Positions 1 through 5,333 of a DNA stretch of 7,021 nt are shown piece after piece. Each line of letters starts with the position of its first letter. Position 1 is the first letter of the stretch. A program made the translations under genes and the position numbers. The stretch is from positions 1 to 7,021 of the forward strand of contig CAZRHS010000067.1 of the NCBI GenBank assembly GCA_964600045.1, in the 5' to 3' direction. The stretch is from Phil1 sp964600045. Its GTDB lineage: Bacteria; Bacillota; Clostridia; Christensenellales; CAG-138. The notes beneath the pieces were generated by a model. The model had not been told where the DNA came from. It searched no databases and saw only the letters and a list, made by a program, of their open reading frames with translations.

Positions 1-1261
1 CAAGGGCACCGGCTTCGACATCATCAGCCTCACGGACAACAACTCCGGCGCGATAACCGTTGAGGTGTATAAGGGCAAGACCACTGATACTTATGTTAAG
101 GGCTACATAGTAGATAACTACTATGGCTACACGTACAACAGTGCGGATGGTACTTGGACGACCACAACGGGAGATAATGCTCTCTATCAGATACCTGTTA
201 TGAAGGTAACCGGGCTGGACTATGATGAGTACACTGCCGTTATCACGGTGTTCTACGATGACGCGTTTGATCATACTACCGATAATTCATATAGCTTCTG
301 GCTTGACGCGGTTCGCGTATACGATCCCGCCGGAACCAGTCTTGATACCAGCTATGTAAGCGACAACGAAGGCTATCCGCAGTACATCAAGCTGCGTGAC
401 CAATTGGTCTCCGGCACTGCGACGACAGATACCAATAAACTGCTGTTCATAGATGGTAAAGAGAATGCCGAGGTAAGTGAGTATGCCAACTATGGCCCGA
501 ACAATGAGGTCTATCTGGCTAACGGTCAGGCGATAACATTTACTCTGTCCGGTGATCTTGATAATATAGCTACTGTTCAGATAGGTGCTAAGTCACCCAA
601 TGGTAGCGATACAGATAAGGCTGGCATGGTTGTCGGCAACGCCGATGCTGTTCAGATTGGCACGGCCACGGAAATGTACTACGACATTTCGTCTGTAAAG
701 GACGGCAATACCGTGACTATAACCAACACTGGCAATGCCATACTCTCGCTGACCAACCTGAAGATAACCTACACTACGAGCGGTACCGTAAGCCTTGGCA
801 CGGTGGCAGAAGAGCAGCAGACACAGGCCGTGATGATGGTTCGTTCCTTGTTTGCGGCAGCGTCGGTTGAACCCGAACCCGAGCCGGAGCCCGAACCCGA
901 GCCCGAAAAGGTGTTCGAGCCTGAGCGCTTCGAGGCAAGCTGGACAAGCAACGTTACCAAGGGCAGGAAGGCCACCCTTACCGTAAAGACCTCCACTGAC
1001 GTGGAAGCCATTACCGTAAACGGCGAAACCATAACCTCCTACCGTACCCGCACCGAGCGTACGGGCTTTGGCTGGAACGCGCAGAAGGTAACCTACAGGC
1101 AGTTCACTTACACAGTAACCGCCTCCGAGTCCGCGGATTACACCGTAACCGCCATTGATGCAGAAGGCACCGAAAGCGCCGCCATCACCGCTACGCTGAC
1201 CGTAAGCGAGCGCGGAAGCTCCTTCTGGAACTTCTGGAATTCGGTTAAGAGCCTGTTTTAA
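1..1261 (+). CDS. Extracellular beta-rich surface protein, C-terminal part (5' end cut by window)
   Basis: The reading frame is open from base 2, so the gene begins upstream; the GTG at 65 is an internal Val codon, not a start. The 419 visible residues are rich in Thr, Ser, Asn, Tyr and Asp and look like consecutive beta-sandwich modules. The first module ends near residue 101 with WLDAVRVYDPAG and the second near 258 with ILSLTNLKITY, a pattern seen in exported adhesin-like or carbohydrate-binding-like proteins of gut Bacillota. A (Glu-Pro) linker at residues 290-302 leads to a final beta domain (about 310-405) and a short aromatic tail, WNFWNSVKSLF. I see no LPXTG motif or C-terminal membrane helix, so anchoring must lie upstream or be absent. 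Codons in the N-terminal half are more AT-rich than those after base 840. The stop lies 18 bases before the peptide gene, which implies co-transcription. The exact function is not recognised. Confidence 0.8.
   Translation, partial: KGTGFDIISLTDNNSGAITVEVYKGKTTDTYVKGYIVDNYYGYTYNSADGTWTTTTGDNALYQIPVMKVTGLDYDEYTAVITVFYDDAFDHTTDNSYSFWLDAVRVYDPAGTSLDTSYVSDNEGYPQYIKLRDQLVSGTATTDTNKLLFIDGKENAEVSEYANYGPNNEVYLANGQAITFTLSGDLDNIATVQIGAKSPNGSDTDKAGMVVGNADAVQIGTATEMYYDISSVKDGNTVTITNTGNAILSLTNLKITYTTSGTVSLGTVAEEQQTQAVMMVRSLFAAASVEPEPEPEPEPEPEKVFEPERFEASWTSNVTKGRKATLTVKTSTDVEAITVNGETITSYRTRTERTGFGWNAQKVTYRQFTYTVTASESADYTVTAIDAEGTESAAITATLTVSERGSSFWNFWNSVKSLF
869..907 (+). repeat. (Glu-Pro)6-Glu coding repeat, surface protein linker
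   Basis: Thirteen codons alternate GAA/GAG with CCC/CCG and encode EPEPEPEPEPEPE. The units differ at synonymous positions, so this is a protein-level repeat rather than a fresh DNA slippage tract. Such stiff, extended acidic linkers are common between domains of Gram-positive surface proteins. It marks the change from the AT-richer N-terminal modules to the GC-richer C-terminal module. Confidence 0.9.
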
Positions 1262-1279
1262 GGAAGGGGGTAAAGAACA

Positions 1280-1522
1280 ATGAAAAAGACTTATGTTAAG
1301 CCCGAGCTTTACTTTGAAAGCTTTGAACTGAGCTCAAATATTGCGTCAGGATGCGAGAAGCAGATCAGAACGCAGTCATATGGTACCTGCGGGTTGGATA
1401 TTCCAGGGTTAGGTACGATATTTACTGACAGTGTATCGGGATGTACAAAAAAAATAACAGATGGTGACCAAAGTTATTGCTACCACAACCCGACGGATGA
1501 GTCTAAGTTATTTAATTCCTGA
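1280..1522 (+). CDS. Candidate RiPP precursor peptide, four-cysteine, 80 aa
   Basis: An ATG with a strong AAGGAAGGGGG site upstream opens an 80-residue reading frame. Residues 1-24 (MKKTYVKPELYFESFELSSN and on to IASG) look like a leader: charged start, a KPEL-FESFELS helix-like stretch, then a small-residue boundary. The remainder contains four Cys at 25, 37, 55 and 67, spaced 12, 18 and 12. The two Cys pairs lie in an internal repeat, SGCxKxI-x7-C, at residues 23-37 and 53-67. There is no signal peptide or membrane helix. The last residue is Ser80. The genes for a PqqD-like recognition protein, a radical SAM/SPASM enzyme and an HprK-like kinase follow in the same direction, so I infer that this is their substrate. 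Codons are more AT-rich than those of the enzymes. It could instead be an unmodified small exported peptide. No named family is recognised with certainty. Confidence 0.75.
   Translation: MKKTYVKPELYFESFELSSNIASGCEKQIRTQSYGTCGLDIPGLGTIFTDSVSGCTKKITDGDQSYCYHNPTDESKLFNS
1346..1480 (+). repeat. Internal two-unit repeat in the precursor peptide (SGCxKxI-x7-C)
   Basis: Unit 1 covers bases 1346-1390 (SGCEKQIRTQSYGTC) and unit 2 covers bases 1436-1480 (SGCTKKITDGDQSYC). They are 30 residues apart. Ser, Gly, Cys, Lys, Ile and the closing Cys are identical; the intervening residues and the DNA have diverged, so this is an old or functionally constrained duplication. The likely meaning is two equivalent modification sites, as in multi-core RiPP precursors, but that is inference. 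Confidence 0.7.
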
Positions 1523-1540
1523 TTGATCGACACGGACAAT
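1522..1540 (+). promoter_or_regulatory. Small hairpin directly before the internal terminator (candidate LoaP RNA site)
   Basis: Bases 1522-1529 (ATTGATCG) can pair with 1533-1540 (CGGACAAT) around an ACA loop, with one A-A mismatch and one T-G wobble. It begins in the peptide gene's stop codon and ends two bases before the terminator stem. LoaP proteins are known to bind a small RNA hairpin in the leader of their target operons. Location is the only evidence here, and the stem is weak. Confidence 0.25.
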
Positions 1541-1541
1541 G

Positions 1542-1572
1542 TGCCCTGCCCGAATAGGGCGGGGCATTTTTT
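1542..1572 (+). terminator. Intrinsic terminator between precursor and maturation genes
   Basis: A ten-base-pair stem (1542-1551 with 1557-1566, one T-G pair) closes on the loop GAATA and is followed by six T at 1567-1572. It is a textbook strong terminator. Only 15 bases lie between the T-run and the lipoprotein ATG, and they hold the ribosome binding site, so there is no room for a separate promoter. The downstream genes are therefore probably expressed by readthrough, unless a promoter lies inside the peptide gene. Confidence 0.9.
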
Positions 1573-1587
1573 ACCAAGGGGGATTTT

Positions 1588-2298
1588 ATGAAAAAGCTTA
1601 TTTCAATCATGCTCGTTCTTCTTCTGGCGCTGCTTGCGGGCTGTGCCGCGGATGAAGAGCAGACAGATGCCGTGGTGGAGGTCCCCACGGATACTCCCAC
1701 CGCCGCCACACCTATAGAAACCGCCGCCGAGGAGCAGCCGACCGAGTGGGATGCGGGAAGCGGGCTTAAAGTGGTAAGCGTTGGCAAATACGCCGGCTAC
1801 TATGTGGAGGATGGTTCGGACGAAACCGTTTCGGACGTGTGCGCCATAACTGTTGAAAACACCTCCGATAAAACCGTGCAGTACGCAAACCTTGCCGTAA
1901 TTGTCGCGGGCGAAACCTATGAATTTGATGTAACAACCCTGCCCGCGGGCGCAAGGGCGCAGCTATTGGAGCTTAACCGCAAGGCCGCGCCGGAGACCAC
2001 CTCCGGCCTTTCCGCCGTAACCGTAATGTATGGCGCGTTCGAGGAAGAACCCTCCCTTAATTCCGATGTTCTCGAAATAACCGGCGAGGATACCGCCATA
2101 ACCGTAACGAACATATCCAATAAGGACCTTGGGCAGATATATGTTTATTATAAGGTAGCGTACGACAATCTTTATATTGGCGGCATAACCTACCGCGTGG
2201 GCATATCCTCCCTTGCCGCCGGGCAGAGCGCAACCTGCTATGCCGGCCACTATACGGTTGATTACGCCTCAATTATGTTCACCACTTATGAGCAGTGA
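1588..2298 (+). CDS. Lipoprotein with two FxLYD-like beta domains, cluster-associated
   Basis: The 236-residue protein starts with a lipoprotein signal peptide: MKK, a Leu-rich hydrophobic stretch (4-16) and the lipobox LAGC with Cys19 as the lipidated residue. A Glu/Thr/Pro linker (20-58) follows. The rest appears to be a duplicated beta domain: AITVENTSDK at 86-95 and AITVTNISNK at 170-179 begin matching segments that each reach a LPAG-A or LAAG-SA turn about 35-40 residues later. This resembles the FxLYD class of cell-surface modules, whose role is generally unknown. The start has a strong GGGGG site. Its end overlaps the kinase gene by 11 bases, so it belongs to the maturation operon. Possible roles are self-protection, product binding at the membrane or signalling; the sequence does not decide between them. 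Confidence 0.85.
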   Translation: MKKLISIMLVLLLALLAGCAADEEQTDAVVEVPTDTPTAATPIETAAEEQPTEWDAGSGLKVVSVGKYAGYYVEDGSDETVSDVCAITVENTSDKTVQYANLAVIVAGETYEFDVTTLPAGARAQLLELNRKAAPETTSGLSAVTVMYGAFEEEPSLNSDVLEITGEDTAITVTNISNKDLGQIYVYYKVAYDNLYIGGITYRVGISSLAAGQSATCYAGHYTVDYASIMFTTYEQ

Positions 2299-3133
2299 GC
2301 GCTTCACGTTTGGCGGCGTAACCGTTGAAATCCGCGGTGAGGGCGACTGGATCCGCTCAAAGCAAAGCGCCCTTTTCCGTGCCGAGCCGTCCGCCAAAAC
2401 CGATCACCTTATATCGCTTGAATATGTTAAGTCCGCGCCCGCCGTGCCGCCCTGCGCCACCAAAAGCGGCCCCGTAAGCCGCTGGACGGAGGGCGATGCC
2501 GTCCATACGCTTAAGGTGTACGGCGCAAATCAGTTTGCCTATTCCGTGCGTACGCCGGGGCAAACGCGCCTTTCGTGCGGCCTTGGCTATCGCGACACGA
2601 TGTATTCTCAGGCCATTCTTGAATCGGCCGATCTTTTTGATATTCTTGCGGACTATGGCCGCCTTGTGCTGCATTCTTCTTTTATTATCGTAAATGGAGT
2701 TGCCCTGCTTTTCACGGGGCCGAGCGGCATAGGCAAAAGCACGCAGGCCTACCTTTGGCGTGAGTTCGCCTCGGCTGATATAATAAACGGCGATAGGTCG
2801 CTTATCCGCCTTGACGATTTAACCGCTAACGGCGTATTCTATTCGGGCACATCCCGTATATGCCAAAATGCCTCCGCGCCGATTCGGGCGATAGTGCTGC
2901 TGTCTAAATCGGGGGAGAATAATTTGCGCCGTGCGGGCGCAAAGGAGGCGTTTGCGGCACTTTTGAGCCAGTGCGCCTATTATCAGTGGGATGCGGACAG
3001 CGCCTCGCGCATGACTCTTCTTGCGGCGCAGCTTGTTGAACGGGCAAATGTGTATTGCCTAAGCTGCCGCGCGGACGAGAGCGCCGTAAGGCTGCTGCAG
3101 AACGAATTATTTGGGGGACAAAATGGAAACTAA
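2288..3133 (+). CDS. HprK-like serine kinase of RiPP cluster type
   Basis: The 281-residue protein carries a Walker A motif, GPSGIGKST, at residues 144-152, preceded by LHSSFIIVNGVALLF and followed by the conserved INGDR (D169) and a GTSRICQNASAPI segment. This is the arrangement of HPr kinase/phosphorylase relatives found beside PqqD and radical SAM genes. Residues 1-130 form a variable N-terminal domain. True HprK proteins regulate carbon metabolism through HPr; the RiPP-linked relatives PadeK and ThcoK phosphorylate the C-terminal Ser of lasso-peptide precursors. I chose ATG 2288 because the longer frame (from 2213) lies inside the lipoprotein gene and adds no family-like sequence. There is no clear ribosome binding site, so translation is probably coupled to the lipoprotein stop. 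The likely substrate is the 80-residue peptide or its modified form. A different substrate, or a non-kinase ATP-binding role, remains possible. Confidence 0.85.
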   Translation: MSSERFTFGGVTVEIRGEGDWIRSKQSALFRAEPSAKTDHLISLEYVKSAPAVPPCATKSGPVSRWTEGDAVHTLKVYGANQFAYSVRTPGQTRLSCGLGYRDTMYSQAILESADLFDILADYGRLVLHSSFIIVNGVALLFTGPSGIGKSTQAYLWREFASADIINGDRSLIRLDDLTANGVFYSGTSRICQNASAPIRAIVLLSKSGENNLRRAGAKEAFAALLSQCAYYQWDADSASRMTLLAAQLVERANVYCLSCRADESAVRLLQNELFGGQNGN

Positions 3134-4232
3134 CAGCACGGAACCGCGCCTTTCGTCCTATCTTCACGCCAAGGCATGCCGCGCGGGTACGCCCCTTGCG
3201 GGCAATTTCGAGCTTACCGCGCGCTGCAATTTCAATTGCAAAATGTGTTATGTTCATTTAAGCGAAGCGGAGCAGAAGCGCAGGGGAGAGGAGCTTAGCG
3301 CGGATGAGTGGCTTGCCATAGCCGAAAAGGCCAGAAGCGAAGGCATGCTTTTCCTGCTTCTTACGGGCGGAGAGCCGCTTGTAAGGCAGGATTTCCGGTT
3401 TATATTAACCGAGCTTAAAAAGATGGGCCTTATGGTCAGCGTGAACAGCAACGCATCCCTTATCGATAAGGATATGCTGGATTTCTTCCGCCACGAGCCG
3501 CCCTTCAGGTTTAATATAACCCTCTACGGCGCGGGACCGGAGGCCTACGAGCGCCTTTGCGGCATAAACGCGTTTGATAAGGTGGTTGCGAACATACGCG
3601 CGCTTAAACAGATCGGCATAGGCGTAAAGCTTAATGTGTCGCTTACGCAGTATAATGCCGCCGATATGCAAAAAATATATGATATAGCCGAGTCCCTTGG
3701 CACGCCTATGCAGCTTGCCACGTATATGTTCCCGCCCATACGGCGAAGCGAGGCCATGGTTGGCGAAAACGATCGCTTCAGCGCGGAGGATGCCGCCAAA
3801 TACAGCGTAATGTGGGATAGGTTCCGCTTCAGCGAAGAGCAGTTTCGCCTGCGCGCGGAGGCCATGCGCCGCGGCATAAGCGTAAGCGAAAATACGGATT
3901 GCGAGGGCACGCCGGGCGAGGGCGTAATGTGCCGCGCCGGCAGAAGCGCATTTTGGCTTAATTGGCAGGGCATAATGACCCCCTGCGGCATGATGACAGA
4001 GCCTGCGGTATCAATTAAGGAGCTTGGCTTCAGCGAGGCCTGGAAGCAAATTAAGGCAGCTACTGCCGAAATACGCTTGCCCGCGGAGTGCGCGGTATGC
4101 GGCTATAAGCACGCCTGCCATGCCTGCGCCGCCATGTGCGTAACGGAAACCGGGCATTTTAACGTAAAGCCAGAATACGTGTGCCGTATGACGCGCGAAA
4201 CGGTTCGGCTTACATTGGAGGAGGATAAATAA
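3123..4232 (+). CDS. Radical SAM/SPASM peptide maturase
   Basis: The 369-residue protein has the radical SAM motif CNFNCKMC (Cys35, 39, 42), which binds the catalytic [4Fe-4S] cluster and S-adenosylmethionine, and TGGEP at 81-85. The C-terminal SPASM region carries Cys270, Gly283-x4-Cys288, Cys323-x2-Cys326-x5-Cys332-x2-Cys335-x3-Cys339 and Cys354, enough ligands for two auxiliary iron-sulfur clusters. Relatives install thioether or carbon-carbon crosslinks in peptides. With four Cys in the neighbouring precursor, sulfur-to-carbon thioether formation is the leading guess, but the sequence does not show the chemistry. ATG 3123 was chosen over the in-frame TTG at 3111 because GGGGG at 3113-3117 is well spaced from it. 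The start overlaps the kinase by 11 bases, and the stop abuts the PqqD-like gene with no gap. Confidence 0.92.
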   Translation: METNSTEPRLSSYLHAKACRAGTPLAGNFELTARCNFNCKMCYVHLSEAEQKRRGEELSADEWLAIAEKARSEGMLFLLLTGGEPLVRQDFRFILTELKKMGLMVSVNSNASLIDKDMLDFFRHEPPFRFNITLYGAGPEAYERLCGINAFDKVVANIRALKQIGIGVKLNVSLTQYNAADMQKIYDIAESLGTPMQLATYMFPPIRRSEAMVGENDRFSAEDAAKYSVMWDRFRFSEEQFRLRAEAMRRGISVSENTDCEGTPGEGVMCRAGRSAFWLNWQGIMTPCGMMTEPAVSIKELGFSEAWKQIKAATAEIRLPAECAVCGYKHACHACAAMCVTETGHFNVKPEYVCRMTRETVRLTLEEDK

Positions 4233-4496
4233 ATGAAAATACTGAAAAGGCTTGTAAAGCGGAATATAGCGGGCGATGTTATACTGGTGCCCGTGGGCGA
4301 CGCGTCGCTTGATATAAAGGGGCTTATAACGCTCAACGAAACCGGCGAATTTATATGGGATTCGCTTGAGCGCGCAAAGGATGCGGAAGACCTTGCGAAT
4401 ATGCTTGCCGCGGAATACGATGTGGATGCGGCCGCCGCCATAAAGGATACAAACGAGTTTTTGGCAAAGCTTAAAGAGCTTGGCATAGTTGAATAA
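4233..4496 (+). CDS. PqqD-like RiPP recognition element protein
   Basis: The 87-residue protein matches the PqqD family in length and pattern: a strand region NIAGDVILVPVGD (11-23), the signature LNETGEFIWDSL (34-45), an acidic helix ending EYDVD (61-65) and a final helix LAKLKELGI (78-86). PqqD-like proteins bind the leader of a precursor peptide through a winged-helix fold and present it to the radical SAM enzyme. The gene begins at the base after the maturase stop, behind a perfect GGAGGAGG at 4217-4224, so the two are probably made in matched amounts. The expected partner is the KPELYFESFELS leader of the 80-residue peptide; that pairing is inference. It is too short to have any other catalytic role. 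Confidence 0.9.
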   Translation: MKILKRLVKRNIAGDVILVPVGDASLDIKGLITLNETGEFIWDSLERAKDAEDLANMLAAEYDVDAAAAIKDTNEFLAKLKELGIVE

Positions 4497-4519
4497 CGCA
4501 TTAACTAAGGGGGTAAGCA

Positions 4520-5026
4520 ATGGGGGTATATTGCCTTTTTTGCAGAACCGGGTTCGAATCGGGAATAAAGTCAGGCCTCGTGCGGAGGGGTTACGACGTT
4601 CTGATTCCAAAGATTATCAAGTTTAAGCCCATAAACGGCAGGCTTGCCGAAAAGGAAACGCTTCTTCTGCCGGGGTATGTTTTCTTCGAGTGCGAGGAAG
4701 AGCCCGACGTCAGGGCCGTGAATTCGCTGCAAAACGTAATTAAGCTGCTGCAGTATGACGATGGTGAGTATATGCTGCGCGGAACGGATGCGGAGTTTGT
4801 AAACTGGCTGAAGCAGCACAGCGGCGTGATAGAGCCTACCAAGGTGATTAAGGAGGGCACTAAGATACGCTTTTGCGAAGGCCCGCTTTGTTCCCTTAAC
4901 GGCAAAGTGCTAAAGGTAAATAAAAGCCGCAGGCAGGTGCAGATAGAACTGAACCATGCCGACGGCCTGTTGAATACAATTTGGTGCGCAATAGAATATG
5001 TTGAGCCGGAGCAGGTTGAAAATTGA
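4520..5026 (+). CDS. loaP: LoaP-type NusG paralogue, processive antiterminator
   Basis: The 168-residue protein has the two-domain NusG plan. An NGN domain starts at MGVYCLFCRTGFE and includes LLLPGYVFF at 48-56, the strand that helps contact RNA polymerase. A KOW domain (about 108-142) contains VIKEGTKIRFCEGPLCSLNGKVLKV. The GPL-G-KV form and short length fit LoaP, a specialised NusG known in Bacillota to let RNA polymerase pass terminators in long biosynthetic operons. It is preceded by AAGGGGG and is the last gene before a terminator. A specialised paralogue in this position would act on its own operon, most plausibly at the terminator between precursor and lipoprotein. It could also act upstream of the window. 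The housekeeping nusG would sit with secE and ribosomal protein genes, which are absent here. Confidence 0.85.
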   Translation: MGVYCLFCRTGFESGIKSGLVRRGYDVLIPKIIKFKPINGRLAEKETLLLPGYVFFECEEEPDVRAVNSLQNVIKLLQYDDGEYMLRGTDAEFVNWLKQHSGVIEPTKVIKEGTKIRFCEGPLCSLNGKVLKVNKSRRQVQIELNHADGLLNTIWCAIEYVEPEQVEN

Positions 5027-5043
5027 CCGCTCCGGTCTTTTTT
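5005..5043 (+). terminator. Terminator closing the peptide cluster
   Basis: Bases 5006-5012 (CCGGAGC) pair with 5029-5035 (GCTCCGG), extended by a G-T pair at 5005/5036, ahead of six T at 5038-5043. A shorter alternative stem, GACCG-CTC-CGGTC at 5025-5037, lies directly before the T-run. Either would end transcription of loaP. The long stem overlaps the end of loaP. The convergent DUF1294 gene ends at 5042, so the short hairpin may also act weakly from the other side, where AATTTT follows it. Confidence 0.7.
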
Positions 5044-5332
5044 AGCCCTGATTTATCCGCATTATAAGATACGCCGCGGCCAGGTTAAGCACCGCCAGCA
5101 GCGGCATGCCTATTTTGAAAGAGGTGTGCTTTGTCTTGTGCCTGAATACCTTCATGCCAAGCACTCCGCCTATGCCGCCGCCTATAGCGGCCGTTACAAA
5201 CAGCGCCTTTTCGCTTATGCGCCAGGCGCCCTGCTTGGCCTTGGCCTTGTCCAGTCCCATCATAAGGAAAAGTATAAGGCTCATTATGCCAAGATAGCCT
5301 ATAATAAGTAAAAACAGTGTCTTTTCTTCCAT
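5042..5332 (-). CDS. DUF1294 family small membrane protein
   Basis: The 96-residue protein has three predicted membrane segments (about 5-25, 43-62 and 74-92) and the conserved DUF1294 motifs: MGLDKAKAK at 25-33, WRISE at 37-41, a Gly-rich helix and GMKVFRHKTKHTSF at 59-72. Length and motif order match the family. The biochemical role of the family is unknown. It starts one base after the ttcA stop, with AGGAG inside the end of ttcA, so the two genes are co-transcribed. Nothing links it to the peptide cluster, which it faces tail to tail. Confidence 0.9.
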   Translation of the reverse strand: MEEKTLFLLIIGYLGIMSLILFLMMGLDKAKAKQGAWRISEKALFVTAAIGGGIGGVLGMKVFRHKTKHTSFKIGMPLLAVLNLAAAYLIMRINQG

Positions 5333-5333
5333 T

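Noticed and set aside
769..1032. Minus-strand frame with a Gly-Ser repeat
   Set aside because: The GSGSGS run is the reverse reading of the Glu-Pro linker codons of the surface protein.
1201..1261. Sortase anchor at the surface protein C-terminus
   Set aside because: There is no LPXTG-like motif, hydrophobic segment or positively charged tail; the end is WNFWNSVKSLF.
1447..1454. Run of eight A in the peptide core as a possible frameshift site
   Set aside because: A -1 shift would add only NNRW before a stop and delete the second Cys of unit 2. No stimulating structure is evident, so it is probably just ACA-AAA-AAA-ATA codons.
1280..1522. Lanthipeptide, lasso or SCIFF-type precursor assignment
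   Set aside because: No LanB/C/M, lasso cyclase or characteristic six-Cys pattern is present. The neighbours point to a radical SAM-modified peptide of unassigned class.
2213..2287. Upstream extension of the kinase gene to 2213
   Set aside because: It lies wholly inside the lipoprotein gene and has no family-like sequence. ATG 2288 fits the usual short overlap between coupled genes.
3111..3122. TTG start for the radical SAM gene
   Set aside because: The GGGGG ribosome binding site starts within this extension and is well spaced from ATG 3123, so the TTG would lie on its own binding site.
4011..4610. Minus-strand frame of 199 codons opposite the maturase end, PqqD-like gene and loaP start
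   Set aside because: It is the antisense shadow of three well-supported genes, is Arg/Lys/Tyr-rich without family motifs, and has no ribosome binding site.
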